Positions 7,831 to 17,601 of a DNA stretch of 64,000 nucleotides are shown here, piece by piece. This stretch comes from Amylostereum areolatum (Eukaryota > Basidiomycota > Agaricomycetes > Russulales > Stereaceae): the NCBI GenBank assembly GCA_012932865.1, contig SAXG01000023.1, positions 313,559-377,558 of the forward strand, read 5' to 3'. Made by a program: the position numbers and the translations under genes. The notes beneath the pieces were generated by a model. The model was given only the letters and a program-made list of their open reading frames with translations, made no database searches and was not told where the DNA came from. Each line of letters opens with the position of its first letter. Positions within the stretch are counted from its first letter, which is position 1.

Positions 7831-9146
7831 AAACCCTGATTGTCTTTGAACATGTTGGCAGTGCGTGCGAACGTCTCACTGTCCATCTTGTTCACAAGCT
7901 TGGTGATCTGATCAATCGGGGATTCTTCTTCTGTTAGGTTCGCCGTTCGTGCATTGATCGTTGTTTGGGTACGTTTCTCTGGGCAGTTCCTGGAGATGTG
8001 TCCTGGCTTCCGGCAATAGAAGCATGATCCTGATTTCTGGAGTTCAGTACGTTCTTGCGGGGTAAGGCGTCTGAAGTTTCGGCCGTTGTTCCCTGTTTGT
8101 GCCACTCTGGCGGTGGTCGCGTTTCCTTTATTCCCATTTCCTTTTCTGAATGGAATATATGTCTGTGGTTTCTTGTATAGGAGCGTGAGATCACTCGTCG
8201 GGTTCATTGGTCTCGTGTAATGTCGTTGGAACGCTTGCGCTTCTCTCCAGTTATTGTCAATGCGTAATGCGAGTTCGTACCATTCATCAATATCGTTCGA
8301 GATGTGGTCTCTCTTGAGGATCTCAACCACGATGTCATTGCGCAGTCCTCTCTTGAATTGGTCGATCAGTGCCTTATGATCGTAGCCTGCTTCCATGGCG
8401 TAGTCCCTGAAGATTGTAATATAATCTTTGGTTTCCATAGTCCCTTGTTCTAGGCGCTGTATATTGAATCTAGCGTCTCTTCCTGGGTCTATTTCTCCGA
8501 AGGTCTCTAAGAAGGCGTCGCGGAATGCCGTCCATGGGAGGTATACTTCTGGATCTAGACCACGATCTCGTATTTTATCGATCTTACTTATTAAGAGGGA
8601 CGCCCAGTGGAGGGCTGGTCCATCGGTGAGATGCGAGAGTACAAAGGTTATCTTACGCATGTTGGCTGCATACGCGTTGGGAAAGGCTATGAAGCGAAGT
8701 ACGCATTGTTCTATGAACTTTGCTGCTTTCGCTCGATCTCTTCCATCGTATACTCCTAGTGCGTTTAGTTTGAATCCTTTGTCCTTATCATCGGGTTTTG
8801 ATCCGATTGTGCCTGTTCCTCCTGGTGGGGAACTCCCTGGTGGGTGCTTCGATTCTTTCGGAAGATCCGCGGTTGCTCCTCTCCCGAAGACGTAGTCTCT
8901 GACTTCTTTTCCCTTTTTGTTATTTATTGATTGGTTGGAGAGTGATGGTGATGGTGGCGTTAGCGTTCTCCATCCTATTGGGTCGGTCGTGCCAAGTCCT
9001 AGGGGGAATCGAGTCTCATGTCTCGGTTTCGCGGGATCGGCTGGTGTTGGAGTTGCAGGCGTCTGGCGCGGTACATTAGTCTCTCCAAGGGGGACATTGC
9101 TAAGTGTGGTGGCGGGGTTGGGTATCGAGGCGGCGGCGTCTCCCAT
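7827..9146 (-). CDS. Element A gag (nucleocapsid with CCHC knuckle)
   Basis: 439 residues from the ATG at 9146, the first ATG downstream of the predicted transcription start. The capsid-type region around residues 120-290 includes AKAAKFIEQCVLRF and TLEQ/TMETKDYITIF-like retrotransposon Gag motifs; a CCHC knuckle, CFYCRKPGHISRNCP, lies near residue 372. It ends ...NQGF with the stop embedded in a GGGTTTT-TGA slippery context. The same reading frame is open upstream of the ATG almost to the LTR, so a longer non-AUG-initiated form is possible. Confidence 0.93.
   Translation of the reverse strand: MGDAAASIPNPATTLSNVPLGETNVPRQTPATPTPADPAKPRHETRFPLGLGTTDPIGWRTLTPPSPSLSNQSINNKKGKEVRDYVFGRGATADLPKESKHPPGSSPPGGTGTIGSKPDDKDKGFKLNALGVYDGRDRAKAAKFIEQCVLRFIAFPNAYAANMRKITFVLSHLTDGPALHWASLLISKIDKIRDRGLDPEVYLPWTAFRDAFLETFGEIDPGRDARFNIQRLEQGTMETKDYITIFRDYAMEAGYDHKALIDQFKRGLRNDIVVEILKRDHISNDIDEWYELALRIDNNWREAQAFQRHYTRPMNPTSDLTLLYKKPQTYIPFRKGNGNKGNATTARVAQTGNNGRNFRRLTPQERTELQKSGSCFYCRKPGHISRNCPEKRTQTTINARTANLTEEESPIDQITKLVNKMDSETFARTANMFKDNQGF
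7830..7836 (-). promoter_or_regulatory. -1 ribosomal frameshift heptamer, element A
   Basis: In gag sense the last codons read CAG GGT TTT TGA. G GGT TTT is a canonical X XXY YYZ slip site; a one-base backward slip gives GGG TTT TTG and enters pol exactly at its open frame. The stop codon follows immediately. A stimulatory pseudoknot was not evaluated. Confidence 0.75.
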
Positions 9147-9936
9147 TGTTGTGACGTTCTCGGGTTTTCCAAATAGATTTCCTTGTCTTCCTCTTGTGGT
9201 TCCGAAGATGTCGTCAGGTGATTGGGATCTTGTTGAGTTCTTTGTATGTTCTTCCGTTTCTGCTGCGCTCGATGGGCTGCTTTCTCGACTTTCTCCGGGA
9301 TCGGACTTAATTTGGGGGTTTGATATAGTTCTCTTAGGTTCTGGCGCGGTTTCCTCTGGAGGTGGTGCGGCTGTTGCGGGTTCTTGAGGATGCTGGAGTT
9401 CGGTTCGAGGGTTCTGTGGTTCGGTTGTCGTATCGGTTGTGTCGGTATCGGGATCAAATTCCCAGTAGTCCTTAATATTCCCGGTGTAAGGCTTCTCTTC
9501 GACCTTTTGTGCGTCCGGGTGTTTCCAGAGTTCTTCTGATGAGAGGGGCCCGATATGAGGTCTTGAATAATCTGGGCGCTTCCAATGTGAATTGTCGTAG
9601 CTTCCGTCTTCTTTTTCTCTTTTGGATCTATCTTTGAAGTATTCTGCAGCTGGGGGAAGGTTGTATCTGTATATGGGTGGGTTCCACTGGTATGCGTATG
9701 TCCCTTTGCTTTCTTTCGCGACAAGGGCTCCGTCGTAGTAAAAAAGGAGATGATAGGGGTCGAATGTCCAGCGATGATCTTCGTTTCCGTTAGGGAATTC
9801 TCGACTGCAGTTTGATTGGAGTTGAGGGATCTCAAAATCTGATGGTCTTTTTTCAGCGGGTTGTTCCGCTGACTCCGTGGTGGGTGTTTCGTTTGACGCT
9901 CTGCGCCAAACTGTAGGGTGAGCTAGTGTAGAGGAG
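9147..9936 (-). other. ATG-free open leader of element A
   Basis: Between the PBS and the gag ATG the minus strand contains no ATG in any frame, and the gag frame is open throughout. The virtual translation is Trp/Tyr-rich (for example HRWTFDPYHLLFYYDG and GTYAYQWNPP) and resembles in style the pre-gag frame of elements B and C, so it looks like a coding sequence without a start codon. A second frame (8999-9835) is also open, but is more biased and looks like a shadow. Confidence 0.5.
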
Positions 9937-9946
9937 AGCTCGTTCT
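9937..9946 (-). promoter_or_regulatory. Self-priming primer-binding site, element A
   Basis: Starts 2 nt inside the 5' LTR boundary. In RNA sense it reads AGAACGAGCT, exactly complementary to AGCTCGTTCT at 10189-10180, which lies 34 nt downstream of the TATA start and is the predicted 5' end of the transcript. This is the Tf1/sushi arrangement and replaces a tRNA primer. Confidence 0.8.
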
Positions 9947-9948
9947 AG

Positions 9949-10486
9949 TGTTAAGGACGGTCCTTATCACGTGACAAGCGGCTCAGGCTACAGTACTCTT
10001 ACGCGTGAGAGGTGGGATCAGGTGATCCAGACGTCTCGGTTATACGAAGGTAAAGGTCGATAGACGAAGCAGTAAGTCTTCGCGGAAGACTTAGGCGAGT
10101 CTATCAACTTAGTTGGCTTAGGATTCTCTTTAGTGCTTTAAGAGGAGGTTCTATTAAGAACAGTCCTGTATTTACAAAGAGAACGAGCTGAGGAATAGCT
10201 CGCTCGTTGAGCCTCCTTTTATAGGAAAGGAGGTCGAGTAAATATATGTACATTCGGCGACCGTTGCATCAAGTATCTACGGAGACGAGCTGTGGCACTG
10301 TCGAGGCTATGCCGTTGGGACGGTGACGATCTGTGGCACCGTCGAGGCTATGCCGTCGAGACGGTGACGATCTGTGGCAGCGTCGTTGAGACGGTTACGA
10401 ACTGGGGCACGGTCGTAATCCGTCGTTTAGCGACGTCCTTCCTAGTAAGGAAGTGGAAAATGAAGTACCTTGGGCAAGTCGTAACA
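9949..10486 (-). repeat. 5' LTR of element A with promoter
   Basis: 538 bp. In element sense a TATAAAA box occupies 10223-10217 and the predicted transcription start is 10189 (34 nt downstream), judged from the self-priming complementarity. The LTR is inserted in the chromodomain codons of element B, directly after the codons for VKWAGY. Confidence 0.93.
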
Positions 10487-13400
10487 TAGCCGGCCCACTT
10501 GACGAGGTACTGAATACCTTTCTTGTTACGAGTTGGTTTAGAGTCGACAATGTCTTCAACGTCGTATTCTTCTTCGTCGTCGATGAGGTCTGGTGGCGGC
10601 TGTTCATAATTTGGCCCGTGAGCGGCTGTCTCCTTGTACGCGGTGAGCAGCGAGGCATGGAAGACTGGATGGATTCGCCACGTCTTCGGCAGCTTCAAGC
10701 GGTAGTTGACTGGGCTGATGACGTCAATGATTTCGAAGGGTCCAAATCGTTTGGCAGCAAGCTTAGCTTTCGGTCTCGTCGTCTTCAGGTTTTTGCCTTC
10801 TAGCCATACTTTGTCTCCGACGGCAAACTGCGTTGATTCGCTGACCGTGTCGCCATTGTAGTGCTTCATCAAGTCTGATGCGAGGGCAAGGCTGGCCTTG
10901 ATCTCCTGTCGGACTTCTTCAAGTTGACGGAGGCGTTCTTCAACTGCGGGGACCTTTGAGGACGGGTTTACGGATGGGTACATTTTCGGGAGGAAGCCGT
11001 AGAGGACTTCAAAGGGAGCCTTTCCAGTAGCTGCATGGGTGCGAGAGCTGTGAGAAAACTCGAAGAAGGGCAACCACTTCACCCAGTCGTCTTGACGGTA
11101 GTTGCAGAAGACTCGCAGAAACTGCTCGAGGTTCTGGTTCTTGCGTTCGGTTTGGCCGTCTGTCTGTGGGTGATACGCTGTGCTGAGGGCGGACTTGATC
11201 CTGAGCTTCTCGTTGAGTGTACGCATCACCTGTCCAGCAAATTGGGGTCCACGATCCGAGATGATCTTGTCTGCTAAGCCGTAGTGTCGGTACACCTTAT
11301 CGAAGAGAATGTCGGCCGTGCCATCGCTGGTGATCTTCGTTGTACATGGGGTGGTAACCACCATCTTGGTGAGGCGATCGACCACGACATTGACGGCGTT
11401 ATAGCCTTCGCAGTCAGGGAGTTCGATGATGAAGTCGGTGGAGATGACGCCAAATGGTCGATCGGGTACTTCGTTTGGGATCATGTCGACGTGGGGTCGG
11501 CTGCTCTGTGTCTTCGTCGACTGGCAGGTTGCGCATCCTGCTACAAAGTCGCGGACAAAGACAGACATGCCAGGCCACCAATATTCACGACTCACAAGCT
11601 CGTAAGTCTTGAAGCGACCGGGGTGTCCAGCCAGGGGCGATTCATGGTACATTTTGACAATGTCGCGTCGCAACTCGTCGTCTGCAGGGACATATACCTT
11701 TCCTCTAAACAGGACCAGGCCTTCTTCGTAGTTCCACTCTTGAAGGTTCTTGACGAGTGTACGTGGTCCGTTTCGTAAGATGGCGTCCAGGGCTTGAACG
11801 ACCTCGATGTCCTTGGTCTTGCAGTCGCGGATACGTCGTCGGAGTTCGACATCACCGAGGGAGGTTACTGCTCCTGGCCTTGTTGCGCGTACTTGGAAGT
11901 ACTTGGGGTCAAGCAAGACGCGCTCCTTGTTGTCGTTTTCAACACCATCCTTGTGATCGGGTCGTCGAGACATTGGATCCGGGCGGTGGGAAATTCCTGG
12001 TTTATGAACAAGCGAGAAGTCAAATCGAGTGAGGAATAGAGCCCAACGTGCCTGTCGGCGGCTCAGCTTCTGTGCCGTCTTGAAGTGCTCCAGGTTCTTG
12101 TGATCTGTCCAGATTTCGACGGTGTCGGGGGCGCCTTCGAGGTAGTGGCGCCAGGCTTCGAGCGCACGGATGATCGCGAGTAGCTCCTTGTCGTAGATGT
12201 CGTAGTTGCGTTCCGGTTCCGATAGGGCCTTGGACAGATACGCCACTGGATGCCAGTGACCGTCATCGCCTTTCTGCGAGAGTATACCTCCAGTAGCAAA
12301 GTCCGAGGCATCGACTTCAACGAGGTAAGGCTTCTTTGGGTCAGGCATGACCAAGACGGGGGAGGAAGTAAACACAGCTTTCAGTGCGTCAAACGCAGTT
12401 TGGCAGTCCGCCGACCAGTCCCATGTGCAGTCCTTCTTTGTCAGGTCAAATAGGGGTCGTGCAACCTTGGAGAAGTCCTTGATGAAACGTCGGTAGAAGT
12501 TGCCAAAGCCGAGGAAGGATTGCACATCTTTGACCGTTCGTGGTATCGGCCAGTCCTGAATACCTGCTACCTTGACGGGGTCCATAGCGATCTTGTCGTG
12601 CGAGATGATGAGTCCGAGGTATTCGACAGAGTCTTGCTCAAAGACGCATTTCTCTGGTTTGAGGAAGAGGTCGTTGTCTTGCAAACGCTGCAGAACCTGC
12701 CGCACTATGGCACGGTGTTCGTCCATGGTGCGGGTGAACACCAAGATGTCGTCCATGTAGATGATGACCTTGCCCGAGTCGATGAGATCCTTGAACAGTT
12801 CATTCATCATTGCCTGAAACGTCGCAGGGGAGTTCATAAGCCCGAAAAACATCACCGTAGGTTCGAAGAGACCGCGATTCGTCTTGAACGCAGCCTTCCA
12901 CTCGTCGCCTTCCTTGATGCGGACATTGTTGTAGCCCCAGCGGACATCCATCTTGGAGAAGATCTTTGCACCTTTGAGACGGTCGACAATTTCAGAGATC
13001 AGTGGCAAGGGGTATTCGTTCTTGACAGTGCCCTTGTTTAGTTCTCGATAGTCCTGTACGGGACGCAGCTTTCCATCCTTTTTCTTCACAAAGAAGAACG
13101 GACTCGCCTGAGGTGACTTCGATGGGCGGATATAGCCCTTCTTCAGGTGGTCGTCGAGGAAGGTGTCGAGTTCGATCTGCTCGGAAGGTGAGAGGGGGTA
13201 GATCTTGCACGGTTTGGGTTCAAAGCCGTCTTTCATGTCGATAGCATGGTCCCATGGCCGTCGGTCAGGAAGTCGCTCGGAGGTTTTCTTGTCGAATACA
13301 GGCGCAAAGTCGCGGTACGGCGGGGGGACTAAGTCTTCAAAGGTTTGCGGGCGTGCGTTCTCTTTTGAATGCTCTGCAAGCTCCTGCGCTTTTGTAAAGC

Positions 13401-14319
13401 CCGCGCGGATAGGTACTGCATCTGGATTAGGACCGTCGGTTTCAGGGAGGATTCCGGCGTGGCGTAGTCCATTGATCTCCCAGTCTCGGAATACCATGGG
13501 CCGCTCGTTGTCGTCTTCAGTGAAGAGTCGTGCGGGTAGAGGGGAGCGATGGACCGTGCGGACGCGAACACCTTTGACTCTGCGTGCAGGAATAACATAA
13601 GTGGGGACTGGGGTCCAGGACACATATGTCGGCTCTGGGAAGGGATCGTCCAAAACGAGAGGTGTCCTCGGGGTTTTACCTGCTTCAACCTTACGCTGTG
13701 ATTGGACCAATGATGGTCTCCGTGGCTTGGTTGCGAGGTTTGTCACAGGAGGTTTGGACAGAGTGCATGAGGGGGGGCAGCGGAGCATGTCAACACGGTC
13801 TCGTTGCCAGTCTATGGTGGGATTGTGCTCATCGAGCCAGTCTGTTCCAAGGATCATGTCATGATCGCCGATGTCGGTGATGAAGAACTCAGCTTCTTCC
13901 TCATGGTACGCCTTTGAATCTTGCGAGTACATCCGGATCCGCTGGGTCGTTGTGTCGCGTACCCAGCCCATGATGTTCTCGGTGCCGTCCACATTACGCA
14001 CGGGGAACGGGTTTTCTAGTTTTCTTGTGGTAAGCTTCTTGCGTTCAACGAAGCTTCGGTTCAGGATAATTCCTTCTGCGCCGCTATCAAGCAGCGCGTC
14101 TGCGTCGATTTCTCTTTTGGTAACTCGTCCGATCAGCTTGACTTTGAGCGTGATCGATGGTGTTTGCCTGTTCTTGGTGACAGTAGACAGATACAAACAC
14201 GGGGGATACGATTGCTCACAGGTATGCATGGATGATAATACAGCGAAACGATTCGACGGTGATACCAAAAGTCCTTTGCCTCCACCAGACGACGCGACTG
14301 GGGGGCGTTTCAAAAATCC
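10487..14319 (-). pseudogene. Element B pol, truncated in the chromodomain by element A
   Basis: Entered by -1 frameshift at 14319-14313. Protease DSGAEG, RT YMDDIL, RNase H DASDFATGGI and integrase motifs are intact, as in the right copy. The frame then runs from the chromodomain (QYLVKWAGY) straight into the element A LTR and stops there at 10348, so the last roughly 88 residues are replaced by about 46 LTR-derived residues. Without a complete chromodomain and 3' LTR this copy cannot be autonomous. Confidence 0.9.
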
Positions 14320-15335
14320 TGCGATTCCAGGATGTCCTTCAACAGCGCTACTGCCTGCTCCTTGCCTTCCGCGTCCAGATCCTTCAGCTGGCGAGTGATC
14401 GCCGCGATGGTTTTGGATGGGTCGGGATCTGCTTTCGCAGTGGACGGAGCCGTGTTCGTCGGCAGGGGAGGGGCCTTGGACCCAGTCTCTACTGCGCCCA
14501 CCCGTCGCGCGCTCGAGTCGCGGTTGGGGCAGTCGCGAGAGACATGACCGGCTTGTCGACACATGAAGCACTTGCCTTCGCGCATCATCTTTGCGCGCTC
14601 GTCGTCCGTCAGCTTTGCAGGGCGGGTCGAGGTGTTGGTGAAGGCGCCGACTCGGCGCGACGAGGAGTCGTTGGTCGAACCGTTCGAGGTGAGCGCGACA
14701 GCCCCCTTGGACTGACTGCTCTTCCTCTCCGGGTTCTCTTCGAGCCACTGGTGGTTGATGCGGCGGGCGCGCTCCTTCCACTCCGCAAGCTTGGTGGGGA
14801 ACGGGTACGACCGGGCCACCTGCTTGCCGAGGTCACGCTGAAGTCCCTTCTTGAAAAAGTGGATTAGCGCCTCGTCGTCGTACGCTGACATGGTTGCCAG
14901 CATCTCAAACTCGGTGATAAAGTCAGTGACGTCCCGGGTGGTCATTGCGAGCTCGTTGATCTTACGCTGAGCCTCTATCTTCGGATCGACGGGCACGAAG
15001 TCTTTGCCAAACCTCTCGAAGAGCTCTTTGTAGGAGCTATAGTGGAGTGTTGGGGGCGTGGGGTCGAGGGTGTCGGCGTCTTCCTTCTCGTCCTCGTCGG
15101 CGAAGAGTTCCATGCGGCGATGCGTGGCCCAGGCTTTCGCCGTGTCGTCCTCCATCAGGCTGAGGAGGAGCATCATCTTGGCATCATCTGTGGCATAAAC
15201 ATCTTTGTTAACGCGCAGGAACATGCGGAGCTCGAGGGAGAACCAGAGAGTGTCGCGTCTATCGCCTTTGAATGGCTTTGGCTTGGGGCCGATCTCCCGC
15301 TTGGAGACGGCAGGTTTGGATTCGGCGTCGGACAT
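14310..15335 (-). CDS. Element B gag, left copy
   Basis: 341 residues, ATG at 15335, with the same protein sequence as the right copy (23889-24914). Zinc knuckle CFMCRQAGHVSRDCP near residue 256. Ends in the GGATTTT-TGA context (heptamer at 14319-14313). The same frame is open upstream to a TGA near 15770. Confidence 0.9.
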   Translation of the reverse strand: MSDAESKPAVSKREIGPKPKPFKGDRRDTLWFSLELRMFLRVNKDVYATDDAKMMLLLSLMEDDTAKAWATHRRMELFADEDEKEDADTLDPTPPTLHYSSYKELFERFGKDFVPVDPKIEAQRKINELAMTTRDVTDFITEFEMLATMSAYDDEALIHFFKKGLQRDLGKQVARSYPFPTKLAEWKERARRINHQWLEENPERKSSQSKGAVALTSNGSTNDSSSRRVGAFTNTSTRPAKLTDDERAKMMREGKCFMCRQAGHVSRDCPNRDSSARRVGAVETGSKAPPLPTNTAPSTAKADPDPSKTIAAITRQLKDLDAEGKEQAVALLKDILESQDF

Positions 15336-15926
15336 CTTGTCGAAGGGGAGGGGGACGGTGAGGGATTGGGCGAGTTCTTGATCAAGGCGGCGTAGGGTTT
15401 CTCGTCGGCGTTCTTCTGCTTCTTCAACTTCGTCCTCAACTTGTTTTGCGACAAGGAAGTCGGCGGGGGTGAGGAATTGCTGGTTATGATGCCACGACCA
15501 GTGATCTTGGACGGGACTGAACGAAGTGGGTTGCCACTCAACTACTGATTGTCCTGGGGTTCCGTTCTTGTTCCGTCTATAGGCGTACCACTTCCCAGTT
15601 GTGTCGTTGTGGTTGATCCCTTCTGGGACTTCGACTACAGTACGTCGACGGGGTGGGGGCGAGTTGGTCGGAGGGGGGTTCAGGAAGCGCTGTAGAACGT
15701 CCGCAGCGGTGGCAAAATCCGATTCTTCGACGTAGGGTTGTTCGTCGTGGTCGTCGAAGTACCAGTCTCAACGTTGCCGGTTTGGTTCGTCGTGCAGCCA
15801 ACGTACGGATTCCTTAGTCTGCTGCGAGGTGAGGATATAGTATTCTTCGGGACAGTAGTCTCGAAAAACGCCTGGGGGGAGGTTCGGAGTGGGGGGACGA
15901 GGGGCTGTGGAGGACGTGATGATGGT
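15336..15926 (-). other. Pre-gag frame of element B, left copy
   Basis: Open in the gag frame apart from one TGA (15770-15768), and bounded upstream by the TAG that ends ORF0. Trp/Tyr-rich translation including KWYAYRRNKNG. Same as 23298-23888 in the right copy. Confidence 0.5.
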
Positions 15927-16478
15927 CTAGAAGAAGTCCGCCGCGATGGGGCGACGGCCGAGGAGTTTCTTGGTGAGGTAGCCGGCTTTTACTGCCTGGC
16001 GGATCTTATGTTCGTGGTGGCGGCGACGAAGGGTCTTACCCTTGATGGTGGGACGGAGAACTGGTGGCGGGGTGGATTCGGGGGTCCGGCGGTTAAACTG
16101 GGAGACGGAGGTGAAACTGGTTTGGAGGATCGGGTTGGGGGCGTCCTGGATGAGGTATGTGTGGTAGGTAGGGGCGTGGAGGGTGAATTCAAGGCGTTCG
16201 AGATCTACGTTGATGCACGTAGTGATCCGGACGTATAGGGCGAGGACGACAGTACCGTGATCCTTGTGCCACCTCCACTCGAAGATGCGGAAGTTGAGGC
16301 CGTGCGCGGTCCAGGGATCTTTCTTGCAGAGGTTCTGTACGGGGACGAAGCAGTTGACGGTGACGGCGTCGGACCAAGGGTAGGGGAGTGGTGCGTCGTC
16401 GCGGGGGGTGATCGGCTTTCCGTTGAACGGGAGGAAAACCGGTGCGTTCGGGAGGTCCGTGGTGGGAGTTTTTAACAT
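15927..16478 (-). CDS. Element B ORF0, left copy
   Basis: 183 codons from the first ATG after the predicted transcription start. Contains FRIFEWRWHKDHG and a basic C terminus ending RRPIAADFF, then TAG. Identical in translation to the right copy (22746-23297) and homologous to the decayed frame in relict C. Function unknown. Confidence 0.6.
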   Translation of the reverse strand: MLKTPTTDLPNAPVFLPFNGKPITPRDDAPLPYPWSDAVTVNCFVPVQNLCKKDPWTAHGLNFRIFEWRWHKDHGTVVLALYVRITTCINVDLERLEFTLHAPTYHTYLIQDAPNPILQTSFTSVSQFNRRTPESTPPPVLRPTIKGKTLRRRHHEHKIRQAVKAGYLTKKLLGRRPIAADFF

Positions 16479-16531
16479 CGTAGAGACGGCAGAGGTAGCT
16501 GGAGAGAGGGGTGCGAGGTAGGCGTAGGGGT

Positions 16532-16541
16532 AGACTGTCCA
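16532..16541 (-). promoter_or_regulatory. Self-priming PBS, element B left copy
   Basis: Two nt inside the LTR end (16544). In RNA sense TGGACAGTCT, fully complementary to the predicted transcript 5' end AGACTGTCCA at 16684-16675, which lies 34 nt from the TATATAAG box starting at 16718. Confidence 0.8.
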
Positions 16542-16543
16542 GG

Positions 16544-17010
16544 TGTCAGAAACGCAGTCTATGAGACCGATGAACCGCCTAAGTCGCGACGATGGGAGGA
16601 GCGAGAAGAAAATAGATTCGAGAGTGCCGGGGTCTAGGGTAGTGCAACGTGCGCTACAGTACCGTGTGACAAGATGGACAGTCTGAGGAAAAGGGAAAAG
16701 GGATACTGTCCTTATATACAAGTGGGAACGATGGTGCGATGCGATGCGATAGTGGTGCGAGCGGGGGGAACAATAAGAAAGGAGTCATGGGGAGGAGGAC
16801 GGAAGTCCGGAGCAATGATGTCATAGATAAGGATGCGGAACACCGTTCGGAAGTCCGGGCAGTGACGTCATAGATAAGGATGTGGAACACCGTTCGGAAG
16901 TCCGGGCAGTGACGTCGTTGGAGCATGTGATGCGAAGGAAAGTCATGTGCCGTGACGCGTCGCGTGTACAAGGTCTGCAAACGAAGAAAGAAATGGAGCG
17001 ATCCGTGACA
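16544..17010 (-). repeat. 5' LTR of element B, left copy, with 47-bp tandem duplication
   Basis: 467 bp, against 420 bp for both LTRs of the right copy; the difference is one tandem duplication of a 47-bp unit (16826-16872 and 16873-16919). At diagnostic sites the distal part, with one unit, matches the right 3' LTR, and the proximal part, with the other unit, matches the right 5' LTR, so this LTR is a mosaic with the switch at the duplication. Confidence 0.9.
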
Positions 17011-17601
17011 CCAACAATGCGTCGAATGTTAGAAGAATGGCCGGTATGAGGACCCGTACGCGACGGACCGGATCATGTTTTGTGCTTAGTCAGATCACAA
17101 TTCGTGACTGATGGCATCATTGTGACAGCACGTCGGAAATCACGACGAAATGCCCCAGACGTTGCACGAGTCCTCGCGGAGCCGGTTCGAGTGCGAAAAC
17201 GTCTGGAGCCGAGACTATGAAGGCTCGTCAAACAACTTATCCACCTCCTCTCTCCTTGGACTGGTTATAAGGGTGCTCTTTTCCCCTCCCTCGTCCCCTC
17301 GGAACGACTCGACCAAGTCTCTCGACCAAGTCTTTCCACCAAGTCTCTCAACCAGTATCTTCGAACAATCAACAGCGAGTCTTTCACCTTCTCCTGTTAT
17401 TAACTTATACTGAACCGCTCGTCTACTCGTTTAGTGATCTCTTCTGACTTCATCCAATCCTGTCTCATCTTCGCACGAGAATCCGCCCAAGACTCGCCCA
17501 CGGAGAGCGACTTCTCCAGTCTCAGCCTCGGGGACGACTACCCTTCTAGCGTCTCCTCCCTTGACGATTCACCTCCTCACCTTGTCTCCAAGGAGGAGGC
17601 C
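17011..17601 (+). promoter_or_regulatory. Upstream region of the protease gene, with dispersed repeat
   Basis: 17122-17160 closely resembles 37507-37556 (TGACAGCACGTC...CGACGAA-TGCCCCAGACGT), so it belongs to a dispersed repeat of unknown type. A TATAA at 17266-17270 is a candidate core promoter for the protease gene. The protease frame is open upstream of its first ATG to about 17434, but without another ATG. Confidence 0.45.

Larger units (their letters stand above)
239..10486 (-). mobile_element. Full-length chromovirus A (Ty3/gypsy LTR retrotransposon)
   Basis: A 10.2-kb element on the minus strand with two 538-bp LTRs (239-776 and 9949-10486) that look identical base for base, so insertion is recent. 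Order in transcription sense: 5' LTR, self-priming PBS, long ATG-free leader, gag, -1 frameshift, pol with chromodomain, five to seven extra ORFs, purine tract, 3' LTR. It lies inside element B: the B chromodomain reading frame stops at 10487, at the point equivalent to 28733-28737 in the intact B copy. A target-site duplication is absent and the distal part of B is not found at the other side. All main ORFs are open, so the copy may be functional. Chromovirus assignment rests on the pol order PR-RT-RNaseH-IN-chromodomain. Confidence 0.93.
10487..17010 (-). mobile_element. Chromovirus B, left copy, 3'-truncated
   Basis: Minus-strand copy of element B, nearly identical to 22261-28737. It retains 5' LTR, PBS, ORF0, gag and pol up to the middle of the chromodomain. 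The last part of pol and the 3' LTR are missing: element A begins at the break, and nothing matching the remainder is present beyond A at 1-238. Confidence 0.92.

Noticed and set aside
9937..9946. tRNA-type primer-binding site for elements A and B
   Set aside because: Neither site resembles the initiator tRNA-Met complement, and both match the transcript 5' end exactly.
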